Assembly: GCA_002168225.1 (NCBI GenBank)
Contig: NHBH01000009.1
Location: 721,115 to 785,114 of the forward strand
DNA from: Micavibrio sp. TMED2
GTDB lineage: Bacteria > Pseudomonadota > Alphaproteobacteria > TMED2
Reading direction: 5' to 3'
Length of the DNA: 64,000 nt
Positions 53,401-61,141 of the stretch are shown in pieces (position 1 is the first letter of the stretch; each line of letters begins with the position of its first letter). The position numbers and the translations under genes are program-made. Below the pieces are notes generated by a model. It was not told where the DNA came from. It saw nothing but the letters and a program-made list of their open reading frames with translations, and ran no database searches.

Positions 53401-53843
53401 TGGCTGTGATCAGTGGTCTCGACAGCGAGGCAGCAACCCGTCTGCGGGCCGATATCGGCTGGCGTTTCGGGCGCTGGGACGTGGCCGGTCGTGCCCTGAC
53501 CAACCTGCTCGAGCCACCGCCACCGGAGGGCGTTGCCCTGCCGCAGCGGCAGATACAACTGGTCATGAACGCGGCGATTGCCCTGTCACTGGCCGGAGAG
53601 CAACCTGCGCTCAACCGTCTGCGTGATACCTATGGCCCGGCGATGAACCTGACCCCGGTTGCCGACAGCTTCCGTCTGGTTACACGACCATTGTCCGGTT
53701 CATTGCTGGCAGACTTCCAGACATTGCAGCAGCAGATGCAGGAAGTTGATCTGTTCGGTGGTTTCCTTGAGGGCTATCGCCAGATCCAGAACGATGCCGC
53801 GATTGAGACGGGCGAGCCGCAAACGGCACAGCTGCCAAACTGA
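50499..53843 (+). CDS. Large secreted helical-repeat protein, unknown
   Basis: About 1114 residues. A signal peptide runs to about residue 43 (ALSVLSVALASVPMTARAQ). A Pro/Ala-rich linker follows, then an AMIN-like beta domain (about 120-230: HPGFERLVFDWPETVDYQL, VDIVG). A second Ala/Pro-rich spacer precedes more beta-rich sequence to about 560. The C-terminal half (560-1080) is a long series of TPR-like helix pairs (for example RLYFAHGFGAEATGLIRLA). The start is uncertain: GTG with agga 8 bases upstream is chosen; ATG at 50481 or TTG at 50430 are possible. It follows motB. Secretion, repeats and context suggest an envelope scaffold linked to the motor, but this is inference. No specific family is recognised. 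Confidence 0.7.
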   Translation: MKNPETQNRANQQAAPLRHWLLNGVALSVLSVALASVPMTARAQDQRPIDLLQSPSAQSSPAPAAASAETGNVQGVDSNVRPLTDAEAIEQINNDGALAVTAQATPPATRPQATAPAAPVEGAIVVRAGKHPGFERLVFDWPETVDYQLDRQGDRLTVRFDQPGEPDLRAVAFMELQLATSVVSTGTANAMALSMSIPADAEIRDFRLDTKVVVDIVGQPSNTQPVVRQSVQVPAPAAAPSPTAPVPDQRPAVTAGTSAQTAVATPSAPITQQAGTPLVNNEPAEPAETPEAQELVLPRAPDQESVDLTVVEGEASDENQIAAQTTSIRIDPNVPTAAAIFARADALWIAFSLPDLDVTPLIEGPAASQVRRADVFRLENGMAYRFPLPPGLYPRAELDGRVWEVNLSPIVTPTPTARIEIEGSEVSAGKRLSIGMDVSGVVMELEDPLIGDRLFLVPANKAGVAVREARRLPELEFIPAVQGAVIRPLIDDLEVTAGTETVKVQAPEGLLLSASRSDLLGAATQGAPTVDGLKLFDLEEWQRGPMAAFEGNRIQLQQDISEIPLSERAPYYLDLARLYFAHGFGAEATGLIRLAVEIMPELGEQPEVRALRGAAMALRGDGAEALADLEIEALNIHPEAALWRGVALTRLGRWAQAGQQFLQSGDLILSYPNGLYREIAGLMAEALLVVDEVDVAEAIVNELSRRSAEISVNQAAINYLRGDIALRQGLLEDGQSLWKQVADEGKDQLYRVKARLGLIESELAAGAITKEEAIPSLEQLRFAWRGDTLELAILRRLGVLYLDTGDYFGGFELLRRAAGYFPGSTQSQALTADLAQAFRRLYVDGEADQMSPIEAYGLFDEFRELNPLGDTGDKVIQRLAERLISVDLLGEAAELLQQQVEFRALGLEKSRLGARLAGVRLLDDLPELALEALELSVVDEPLPIELSSERTLLEGRAYQQMGEPDQALAVISGLDSEAATRLRADIGWRFGRWDVAGRALTNLLEPPPPEGVALPQRQIQLVMNAAIALSLAGEQPALNRLRDTYGPAMNLTPVADSFRLVTRPLSGSLLADFQTLQQQMQEVDLFGGFLEGYRQIQNDAAIETGEPQTAQLPN

Positions 53844-53873
53844 TCTACCAGATTTTCGTTGTTGTTGAGGGCT

Positions 53874-54716
53874 CTAGGGCTGGGTGAAGCTCTGGACCAG
53901 TGAGCCTGCGACCAGATACCAGCCATCGACCAGCACGAAGAACACCACCTTGAATGGCAGTGAGACCATGATCGGTGGCAGCATCATCATACCCATCGAC
54001 ATCAGGATCGAGGCGACGGCCATATCGATCACCAGAAACGGCAGGAACAGCAGGAAGCCGATCTCGAATGCCCGGCGCAGTTCCGAGATCATGAACGCCG
54101 GAATAACCACATGGATCGGCGTGGCATCGGCATTTTCAGGCGTTTCGATCTGGCCGATATCCATGAACAGGCTGAGGTCTTCATCGCGGGTATTGACGAT
54201 CATGAACTGCTTCATCGGCAGCATGGTGCGCTCAAACGCTTCCGCCTCGGTGATCTCCTGATTGATCAATGGTGCGATGCCTTCGTTATAGGCCCGCTCA
54301 AGGGTCGGGGTCATGATGAACAGGGTTAGGAACAGCGCCAGACTGATCATCACGTTGTTCGGCGGCGTCTGCTGGGTACCCATGGCATTGCGCAGGAATG
54401 ACAGCACCACGATGATCCGGGTGAACGAGGTCATCATCACCAGTATCGACGGGGCCAGCGAGATGACCGTCAGCAGCGCCAGTATCTGGATGATCCGCGC
54501 GGTACTGCTGCCGCCGCCATCACCGAAATCGAGATTGAGTTCCTGCGCCTCGGCGACACCGGCGGTCAGGGACAGTACGGCACCGGCAATAGCGGTAAAC
54601 AGCAGGGCGAGGGCAAAGGATCGCAGCGCCGCGATCAACTCGGCCCGACGCTGGCTCGTCGCCTTGTTGGCAACCCGGTCGGTCGTTGAAGAAGAACAGT
54701 GTTTCTGGTCAGACAT
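53874..54716 (-). CDS. fliP: Flagellar export apparatus protein FliP
   Basis: Core export-gate protein (280 aa) with an N-terminal signal-like helix. The conserved FliP regions are SLAPSILVMMTSFTRIIVVLSFLRNAMGTQQTPPNNV, FVIPAFMISELRRAFEIGFLLFLPF-type and VIDMAVASILMSMGMMMLPP. A basic cytoplasmic N-terminal extension of about 30 residues is unusual. The ATG at MSDQKH is chosen; an in-frame TTG 7 codons earlier is possible. It follows fliO by 23 bases. Confidence 0.95.
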   Translation of the reverse strand: MSDQKHCSSSTTDRVANKATSQRRAELIAALRSFALALLFTAIAGAVLSLTAGVAEAQELNLDFGDGGGSSTARIIQILALLTVISLAPSILVMMTSFTRIIVVLSFLRNAMGTQQTPPNNVMISLALFLTLFIMTPTLERAYNEGIAPLINQEITEAEAFERTMLPMKQFMIVNTRDEDLSLFMDIGQIETPENADATPIHVVIPAFMISELRRAFEIGFLLFLPFLVIDMAVASILMSMGMMMLPPIMVSLPFKVVFFVLVDGWYLVAGSLVQSFTQP

Positions 54717-54739
54717 GAGGCGATTTCTTGAATTCAAAC

Positions 54740-55138
54740 TCAGTGACCATTGTCGGTCGGGTTACCGGTGCTGCGGGAGCCGGGGATATAACGGGGGGCG
54801 GTCAGCTTGTGTGGCTCATCGGGATTGCTGGTGATGTCAGTGGCCGGCTGGCTGGTGATGCTGCCGGTTTTGGGGCGCCCGGCTTCGATCACCAGATCAC
54901 GCTCGTGGCCGAGCAGAACCAGATGCTCCCGGTCATCATGGGAAATCAGTACCAGCCTGCGTTTCGGGTCGATCGGCTGTACCTCGACGATGCCCAGACG
55001 CTTGTCGCCACGACCCCTGCCACCATTCATGAAGCTGCTGGTGCCCAGTTTGCGCAGCAGGTAGGCAAGCCCGAGGATCAGCGCTACCACAAAGGCGAGC
55101 GCCGCCACGTAGCGGATATAGTCAGCCATATCAATCAT
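54740..55138 (-). CDS. fliO: Flagellar biosynthesis protein FliO
   Basis: Small (132 aa) single-pass membrane protein that helps FliP ring assembly. A transmembrane helix (VAALAFVVALILGLAYLLRKL) is followed by the FliO cytoplasmic motif RLGIVEVQPIDPKRRLVLISHDDREHLVLLG. The start is not fixed by a clear ribosome site. Its place before fliP confirms the call. Confidence 0.9.
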   Translation of the reverse strand: MIDMADYIRYVAALAFVVALILGLAYLLRKLGTSSFMNGGRGRGDKRLGIVEVQPIDPKRRLVLISHDDREHLVLLGHERDLVIEAGRPKTGSITSQPATDITSNPDEPHKLTAPRYIPGSRSTGNPTDNGH

Positions 55139-55215
55139 GAGTGGTGATGAAGCATGGTTTGCGCGAGCGGGCAAGTGTTAGCAGGCAAGTTATCCGCATA
55201 AAAGCGGCAGCCCGG

Positions 55216-55785
55216 TCAGATTTTATCATTGGGCTCCGGTGTTTCTGTCTTCTCACTCGGGACGGGTTTCTCGATTTTCTGCATGGCAAGGGCGCGTTCG
55301 GCCTCGGCCTCGGCGGTTTCGGCGGCCTCGGCAGCGGCCTTCGCGGCTTCCTTCATCTCCGCCATCTTGCCATTCGCCTTATAGACATAGGACAGGATTT
55401 CCGCGACCGCTTCGAGTGCTTCGGTGGGGATTTCGGAATCAAGGTCGAGGGTAACCAGCAGTTGCGCCAGATCGGCATCCTGACGGACCTTTACCCCGGC
55501 CTCGAAGGCAAGGCGGATAATATCCTCTGCCAGCTTGCCGCGCCCGGTTGCCACCACCTTAGGCAGATGCTCGCCGCCGATTTCATAGGAGAGGGCGATG
55601 GCGGTCTGGTCAGCGCGGCTCTTGGCCGGTTCGGTATCGGGCTTGTCCTCTGCCTCACCGGTATCCATGGCATCAAGGCGCTCCTGCAGCGGCACCGGCA
55701 GGTTGCTGCCGGTTTGTCTGCCGTCGCCTGAGCCCGGCTTAGCGCCGGGTTTCTGGCCGGGTTTGGGGGTGTCACTGGATGCCAT
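55216..55785 (-). CDS. flhX: FlhX-like protein (FlhB C-terminal domain homologue)
   Basis: 189 residues. After a disordered Pro/Gly-rich N terminus, residues about 62-140 match the cytoplasmic domain of FlhB downstream of its cleavage site (AIALSYEIGGEHLPKVVATG, AEDIIRLAFEAGVKVRQDADLAQLL, IPTEALEAVAEILSYVYKAN). The NPTH autocleavage motif and membrane helices are absent. An Ala/Glu-rich coiled tail follows. Such FlhX proteins can partly replace the FlhB C-terminal fragment in other bacteria. It is the first gene of the fliO-fliP operon, behind a sigma-54 promoter. Confidence 0.85.
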   Translation of the reverse strand: MASSDTPKPGQKPGAKPGSGDGRQTGSNLPVPLQERLDAMDTGEAEDKPDTEPAKSRADQTAIALSYEIGGEHLPKVVATGRGKLAEDIIRLAFEAGVKVRQDADLAQLLVTLDLDSEIPTEALEAVAEILSYVYKANGKMAEMKEAAKAAAEAAETAEAEAERALAMQKIEKPVPSEKTETPEPNDKI

Positions 55786-55841
55786 TGCCTGATGCTTGTC
55801 CGTCCGGTTGCTGGCCCTCGGGCTGTCTCACGATCAATTCT

Positions 55842-55856
55842 GCAAGCATTGCGCCA
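55842..55856 (-). promoter_or_regulatory. Sigma-54 promoter of flhX-fliO-fliP
   Basis: Minus-strand TGGCGCAATGCTTGC, with one mismatch to TGGCAC-N5-TTGC. The predicted start is about 46 bases before the flhX ATG. Confidence 0.83.
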
Positions 55857-55874
55857 AATCACCAAAGCAAAATC

Positions 55875-55889
55875 TGGCACGGCTTATGC
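55875..55889 (+). promoter_or_regulatory. Sigma-54 promoter of flgB-flgC-fliE-fliQ-fliR-flhB
   Basis: TGGCACGGCTTATGC: a perfect -24 and a -12 with one mismatch (ATGC). It is oppositely oriented to, and only about 20 bases from, the flhX promoter. The predicted start is about 40 bases before flgB. Confidence 0.86.
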
Positions 55890-55940
55890 ATATATCCCGG
55901 CAGATACAGATATCGACAAACCGATTATGGATTGCTGGTT

Positions 55941-56348
55941 ATGGATACAAGCGCATTAACATTGTTCAACGCTCTGGGTGAGAAGATGAATTATCTGACC
56001 CAGCGTCAGCGGGTTCTGGCCCAGAATATCGCCAATGCCAATACGCCCCGATACATCCCGAGCGACCTCAAGCCGTTCACGTTCGAGGAAACCATCGACC
56101 GGCATCATCTGATGATGAAAACCAGCAATGTCAAACACATGGACGGTACACTCGGCTCGCCACGGCCATTCACCAGCCCCGAACAGCGTCGGATTTACGA
56201 GAGCTCACCGGATGGCAACGGCGTGGTGATCGAGGAGCAGGTTATCAAGGCAAACCAGACCCAGATGGATTTCACCCTGATGACCCGCGTTTATGAAAAG
56301 AATATCTCCATGATGCGTTACGCATTGCGCGGTACAGGTGCCGGTTAA
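55941..56348 (+). CDS. flgB: Proximal rod protein FlgB
   Basis: 135-residue rod protein. The motif NYLTQRQRVLAQNIANANTPRYIPSDLKPF and C-terminal QTQMDFTLMTRVYEKNISMMRYALRG are typical. The ATG at MDTSALTLF lies 50 bases downstream of the sigma-54 -12. Longer in-frame readings would cross the promoter. No strong Shine-Dalgarno is seen. Confidence 0.94.
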   Translation: MDTSALTLFNALGEKMNYLTQRQRVLAQNIANANTPRYIPSDLKPFTFEETIDRHHLMMKTSNVKHMDGTLGSPRPFTSPEQRRIYESSPDGNGVVIEEQVIKANQTQMDFTLMTRVYEKNISMMRYALRGTGAG

Positions 56349-56419
56349 GGCATAGTCTGATTGGAGTGGCGGCAGGATTTGCCGGTTGAGTTGGAAAGTA
56401 GAGTGCAGGGGAACATGAT

Positions 56420-56827
56420 ATGGAACTGCAAAATGCCATGAACATCGCGGTAAGCGGTCTGAAAGCTCAGGGCACCCGGATGCGGGTGGTCAGTGAGAAC
56501 ATCGCCAATGCGAATACCACCGGCTCGACCCCTGATGAGCTGCCCTATCGTCGCAAGACCATCACCTTCCGCAACGAGCTGGACCGGGCGAGCGGTACTG
56601 ACAAGGTCGAGATTGACCGAATCCGCAAGGATTATTCGCCTCTGGGCCGTGAATACAACCCGCAGCACCCAGCGGCGAATGCGCAAGGCTATGTGCTGAC
56701 CCCGAATATCAATCCGCTGATCGAAATGACCGATATGCGTGAGGCCCAGCGCAGTTACGAGGCTAATTTGAGCATGATTGAGATGAGCCGCAGCATGCTG
56801 TCCTCAACGGTTGATTTGTTGAAATAA
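56420..56827 (+). CDS. flgC: Proximal rod protein FlgC
   Basis: 135-residue rod protein with the N-terminal MNIAVSGLKAQGTRMRVVSENIANANTTGSTP and the C-terminal EMTDMREAQRSYEANLSMIEMSRSMLSSTVDLLK. Usual length and order after flgB. Confidence 0.95.
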   Translation: MELQNAMNIAVSGLKAQGTRMRVVSENIANANTTGSTPDELPYRRKTITFRNELDRASGTDKVEIDRIRKDYSPLGREYNPQHPAANAQGYVLTPNINPLIEMTDMREAQRSYEANLSMIEMSRSMLSSTVDLLK

Positions 56828-56941
56828 GCTGTTGCGCGCGGTTGATCTGCTGCGCGGCTGGAAATTGGTGTAAACTGTTCTAATTGTTAAGGGCATGATG
56901 ATTGCCCCGGAATTGACAAGGTAGCGGTAAGGATTGCTGAA

Positions 56942-57283
56942 ATGGCGATTAGTTTTGAATCAGCCCTGAATGCCTATAACACGGCGTCCCGCCGTTTTGT
57001 CACTGGTGCGGATGACAATCTGCAATCCGGTGTCGGCAATACGGTTCAGGCCGGTGCCGGCAAGGCGCCGAGCTTTCAGGAGCTGATGGGCACTGCCGCC
57101 AAGGATGCCGTCACCACCATGCAGGAAGGCGAGCGTATCAGCGCCCGTGCCGTGCTTGGCAAGGCCGATATGACCGAGGTGGTCATGGCGATCAACAATG
57201 CCGAACTGACCTTGCAATCCGTGGTTGCCGTGCGCGACCGGATGATCAGCGCCTATCAGGAAATCCTCCGTATGCCGATGTAA
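56942..57283 (+). CDS. fliE: Hook-basal body complex protein FliE
   Basis: 113-residue MS-ring/rod junction protein. The C-terminal half is the FliE signature (VVMAINNAELTLQSVVAVRDRMISAYQEILRMPM). aagga precedes the ATG. Standard flgB-flgC-fliE order. Confidence 0.94.
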   Translation: MAISFESALNAYNTASRRFVTGADDNLQSGVGNTVQAGAGKAPSFQELMGTAAKDAVTTMQEGERISARAVLGKADMTEVVMAINNAELTLQSVVAVRDRMISAYQEILRMPM

Positions 57284-57418
57284 TCCGGTGTATGACGGTG
57301 TCTTATTCCGAAGTCCGATGCGGATCGGACTTGTGAGGCAGGCGGGACCGGTCTAGCTTGGGCATCGTTTTTGCGGCAATTCTTGCCGATACGGTTTTGA
57401 GCAGGGTTGGACAGCTAC

Positions 57419-57688
57419 ATGGAATCTTCAGACGTTCTTGATGTCTTGTCGGAATCAATGGTGGTTCTGATCCAGATTTCCGGCCCGATCATGCTGGTAT
57501 CACTGGTTGTCGGTCTGATTGTCGCTCTGTTCCAGGCGCTGACCCAGATTCAGGAAATTACCCTGACCTTCGTACCGAAGATTTTTGCCGTCTTCGTCAG
57601 CATGCTGTTTCTGGCGCCATTCATGATGTCGGTCCTGCAGGCCTTTGCCCAGACGATCGCCGACCGGATTATCGGTCTTGGCGGTTGA
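57419..57688 (+). CDS. fliQ: Flagellar export apparatus protein FliQ
   Basis: 89-residue export-gate protein with two transmembrane helices (IQISGPIMLVSLVVGLIVALFQ and AVFVSMLFLAPFMMSVL). The family motif ALTQIQEITLTFVPK joins them. The ATG at MESSDV gives the usual length. A TTG 4 codons upstream is possible. Confidence 0.95.
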   Translation: MESSDVLDVLSESMVVLIQISGPIMLVSLVVGLIVALFQALTQIQEITLTFVPKIFAVFVSMLFLAPFMMSVLQAFAQTIADRIIGLGG

Positions 57689-57739
57689 ACCGGGCAGAAC
57701 AGGGCCAAGGGGTGGGCGTGCTGATCCGCTGGAAGACCA

Positions 57740-58513
57740 ATGCTTGAGATTCTGAACGAAACCCTCGCCGGTAATGTTTTTGCCGTCATGCTGGTCTTTG
57801 TCCGCCTTGGTGCGGCGGTGTTTCTGTTGCCGGGCTTCGGTGACAGTACGGTATCGCCACGGGCACGGTTGCTGTTTGCCCTCGTTCTGTCGCTGATCGT
57901 CACGCCGGTTGTTCAGGACCAGTTGCCACCCGAACCGCAGCAGGTCAGCGACCTTATGCTGCTGTTATTCGCGGAAATGATTGTCGGGGCGCTGTATGGG
58001 ACCCTCATGCGCCTGATCATGTCGGTGCTGCAGATTACCGGTCAGATCGTGTCCCTGAACATGGGCCTGGCCAACGCCTTCCTGTTCAACCCGATGTTCA
58101 ATTCCCAATCATCCCTGCCATCGGCGTTGCTGGCAACCGCCGGGCTGGTGCTGCTGTTCGTCACCAACCTGCATCATCTTATCCTGATGTCGCTGGTCGA
58201 TACCTATAATGTGTTTCCGGCGGGTGTCTTCATCCCGACCGATGACATGGCCGACCTGATCGCCCGCAAGACCATGGACAGCTTCACCATCGGTACCCAG
58301 CTTGCCGTGCCGTTCATCATGGTCAGCCTGCTGTTCTTTATGGCGCTGGGCGTGATTGCCCGGATTATGCCGCAGATGCAGATTTTCTTTGTCGCGCTGC
58401 CGGTCCAGCAGATGGGCGGGATTATCATGCTGACCCTTGGCATTAGTGCTATTCTCATGGGGTGGCTCGAATATGCCGACAGCGAGATCGGTATCTTTCT
58501 CAATCCGCCGTAA
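57740..58513 (+). CDS. fliR: Flagellar export apparatus protein FliR
   Basis: 257-residue inner-membrane export-gate protein with about six hydrophobic helices. The FliR motif LVFVRLGAAVFLLPGFGDSTVSPRARLLFAL lies near the N terminus. FNPMFNSQSSLPSALL is also visible. It lies between fliQ and flhB. Confidence 0.95.
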   Translation: MLEILNETLAGNVFAVMLVFVRLGAAVFLLPGFGDSTVSPRARLLFALVLSLIVTPVVQDQLPPEPQQVSDLMLLLFAEMIVGALYGTLMRLIMSVLQITGQIVSLNMGLANAFLFNPMFNSQSSLPSALLATAGLVLLFVTNLHHLILMSLVDTYNVFPAGVFIPTDDMADLIARKTMDSFTIGTQLAVPFIMVSLLFFMALGVIARIMPQMQIFFVALPVQQMGGIIMLTLGISAILMGWLEYADSEIGIFLNPP

Positions 58514-58562
58514 TTGGCAGGCCCCTGAAGCAGGCAAGACGAGGAACAGACGGTAAGAGGCA

Positions 58563-59654
58563 ATGGCCGAAGATCAGGATGAAGCCAGCAAGACCGAGGA
58601 GCCGACCCAGAAAAAGCTGTCGGACTCCCGGAAGAAGGGCGAGGTCGCCCGCTCGCAGGAGGTCAACCACTTCCTGTTGCTGCTTGGTGGTGCCCTGTTT
58701 CTGTTGGTGCTCGCCCCGTATACGCTCGGCTCGATCTACATCAGTCTGGCGGCCCTGTTTGAACATGCCCACGAGTTTCAGGTGGATTACAATTCTATCG
58801 GCTCGCTGGTTTATCAGCTGACCCTGTCGGTATTGACGGCACTGTCGCTGCCATTGGCGCTGTTTGTGGTCATGGCGCTGATTGCCGGACCGATCCAGTT
58901 CGGCCTTCTGCTGACCGTTGAACCGATCACACCGAAGCTGAGCAAGATCAGCGTGATCAAGGGCCTCGGCCGGATGTTCTCGCTCCGGCAGGTGGTGGAG
59001 CTGATCAAGGGCATTATCAAGATCTCGATTGTCGGGCTGGTCGCCGGCATCATCCTCTGGCCGGTGATGGCGGGCTTTGCCAGCTATTCCGGTATGGAGA
59101 TGGGGGCAGCACTCAGCCAGATGTATTTCTATGCGCTCAAGGTGGCTGGCGGCGTGGTCTTCGTCATGGCGATCATTGCGCTCGCCGACACCTTCTATCA
59201 GCGCTTCGAGTACATGAAAAAGCAGCGCATGACCAAGCAGGAGGTCAAGGACGAGATGAAGCAGGCGGAGGGTGATCCGCATGTAAAGCAGCGCCTGCGC
59301 CGATTGCGGATGGAGCGGGCGCGCAACCGGATGATGAACAGCGTCCCCAAGGCTGATGTGGTGATCACCAACCCGACCCACTTCGCGGTTGCCCTGCAAT
59401 ATAACGGCGAGGACATGGATGCGCCGCAGGTTGTCGCCAAGGGACAGGACCTGATCGCCTTGCGAATCCGTGATCTCGCTTTTGAACATGACGTGCCGGT
59501 GGTGGAGAACCCACCACTCGCCCGGACCTTGCACGCCGCCTATGACATCGATGATATCATCCAGCCGGAACATTATCAGGCTGTGGCCGAAATCATCTCC
59601 TATGTCTTCAAGCTGAACCGTAAGTCATTGGCAAAACAACCTATTGCCATGTGA
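58563..59654 (+). CDS. flhB: Flagellar export switch protein FlhB
   Basis: 363-residue export-gate protein. The N terminus has KTEEPTQKKLSDSRKKGEVARSQEV. Four transmembrane helices follow to about 215. The cytoplasmic domain contains the autocleavage motif VVITNPTHFAVALQY (NPTH near residue 264), which switches export from hook to filament together with FliK. It is the last gene of the operon begun by flgB. Confidence 0.96.
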   Translation: MAEDQDEASKTEEPTQKKLSDSRKKGEVARSQEVNHFLLLLGGALFLLVLAPYTLGSIYISLAALFEHAHEFQVDYNSIGSLVYQLTLSVLTALSLPLALFVVMALIAGPIQFGLLLTVEPITPKLSKISVIKGLGRMFSLRQVVELIKGIIKISIVGLVAGIILWPVMAGFASYSGMEMGAALSQMYFYALKVAGGVVFVMAIIALADTFYQRFEYMKKQRMTKQEVKDEMKQAEGDPHVKQRLRRLRMERARNRMMNSVPKADVVITNPTHFAVALQYNGEDMDAPQVVAKGQDLIALRIRDLAFEHDVPVVENPPLARTLHAAYDIDDIIQPEHYQAVAEIISYVFKLNRKSLAKQPIAM

Positions 59655-59711
59655 TGTGATATTTTTACGCGAACGCCTTCGGAATTATTTTTCGCTTTTT
59701 GTTCTCATTTG

Positions 59712-59739
59712 TTGACATGAAGAACAAATAGCGTACAAC
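59712..59739 (+). promoter_or_regulatory. recA promoter with SOS-box-like sequence
   Basis: TTGACA and TACAAC separated by 16 bases form a sigma-70-type promoter. Within the spacer, GAACAAATAGCGTAC (59722-59736) resembles the alphaproteobacterial LexA box GAAC-N7-GAAC with one mismatch. This fits damage-inducible recA. No lexA gene is in the window. Confidence 0.6.
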
Positions 59740-59819
59740 TGGCATTGCTTTTCAGCGGTCAAATGTAACAACCCTTGTTGCAGCGGCCGGAACCCTGTGC
59801 CAGAAGAGGAGGCGTGATT

Positions 59820-60896
59820 ATGAGCTCAGCTCTTAGAGTTGTTGAGGACAACATGGATAAGCAGAAGGCCCTTGAAGCGGCCATGTCCCAGATCGAACGT
59901 GCCCATGGCAAGGGTGCGCTGATGAAACTGGGGCAGCGTCAGACCGTTGAAACCGAAGTTATCCCGACCGGCTCGCTGGGGCTCGATATCGCGCTTGGCA
60001 TCGGTGGCCTGCCCAAGGGGCGGATTATCGAGATTTATGGCCCGGAAAGCTCCGGTAAAACCACGCTGTCGCTGCATGCGGTTGCCGAATGCCAGAAACG
60101 TGGTGGTACGGCGGCCTTTATCGATGCGGAACACGCGCTCGACCCCATCTATGCCAAGAAACTCGGCTGTAACGTCGATGATCTGCTGATCGCCCAGCCT
60201 GATGCCGGTGAGCAGGCGCTGGAGATTGCCGATACGCTGGTCCGGTCCGGGGCTATCGATATTCTGGTCATCGATAGTGTCGCCGCCCTCGTGCCACGGG
60301 CCGAGCTGGAAGGCGAGATGGGTGACAGCCTGCCCGGTCTGCAGGCCCGTCTGATGAGCCAGGCGATGCGCAAGCTGACCAGCTCGATCTCCCGTTCCAA
60401 GTGCATGGTGATCTTCATCAACCAGATCCGCCTGAAAATCGGCGTGATGTTCGGTAACCCGGAGACCACCACCGGCGGTAACGCACTGAAATTCTATTCC
60501 TCCATCCGTATGGATATCCGCCGCATTGGTGCGCTCAAGGATCGTGACGAGGTGGTTGGCAACCAGACCCGGGTGAAGGTGGTCAAGAACAAGCTCGCCC
60601 CGCCATTCCGTCAGGTCGAATTCGACATCATGTATGGTGAGGGTATCTCAAAGACCGGCGAACTGCTTGATCTCGGCGTCAAGGCCGGTGTGGTTGAGAA
60701 GGCCGGGTCATGGTTCTCCTACAAGGACCAGCGGATCGGACAGGGGCGTGAGAATGCCCGTCGTTTCCTCAAGGAAAACACCGATATCGCCAATGCTATC
60801 GAGAGCCTGATCCGGGAGAATGCCGGGCTGGTCGCCGATGCCATGATGACCGGTGATGCAGAGAACGATAATGACGATAATGGTGGTGAGGAATAG
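59820..60896 (+). CDS. recA: DNA recombinase RecA
   Basis: RecA (358 aa) promotes homologous recombination and LexA cleavage. Walker A is [10 protein letters not shown], Walker [10 protein letters not shown]. The conserved LEGEMGDS and [50 protein letters not shown] regions include the DNA-binding loops. The acidic C-terminal tail is typical. The ATG has gaggagg upstream; an in-frame start 15 codons earlier is unlikely. Confidence 0.97.
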   Translation: MSSALRVVEDNMDKQKALEAAMSQIERAHGKGALMKLGQRQTVETEVIPTGSLGLDIALGIGGLPKGRIIEIYGPESSGKTTLSLHAVAECQKRGGTAAFIDAEHALDPIYAKKLGCNVDDLLIAQPDAGEQALEIADTLVRSGAIDILVIDSVAALVPRAELEGEMGDSLPGLQARLMSQAMRKLTSSISRSKCMVIFINQIRLKIGVMFGNPETTTGGNALKFYSSIRMDIRRIGALKDRDEVVGNQTRVKVVKNKLAPPFRQVEFDIMYGEGISKTGELLDLGVKAGVVEKAGSWFSYKDQRIGQGRENARRFLKENTDIANAIESLIRENAGLVADAMMTGDAENDNDDNGGEE

Positions 60897-60993
60897 GCAC
60901 CTCGACGCCTGAGGTGACTGCCCGCACGCCCATCATTATCTGACGTCCAGCAGGTTTTGTCCCCCAAACCCTCACGCTTGTCTGGACAGGCTT

Positions 60994-61022
60994 CACGGCG
61001 CCCGTGTACAAACGGCGCCGTG
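60994..61022 (+). other. GC-rich hairpin between recA and alaS
   Basis: Nine-base perfect inverted repeat cacggcgcc / ggcgccgtg with an 11-base loop, in a 245-base gap. It lacks a T run, so a plain intrinsic terminator is unlikely. It could be a weak recA terminator or a structured alaS leader. No coding sequence is seen in the rest of the gap. Confidence 0.45.
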
Positions 61023-61141
61023 TTGCCATGAGTGCCTGTCAGCAAATCTTTGGTTCTGCCCTTCGGTTGTGCCATCTGGGTTTGCTGCGGTGGATTGGTG
61101 ACGACCAGACTTCCAACTCGATTATATAAAGTCATCCGATC

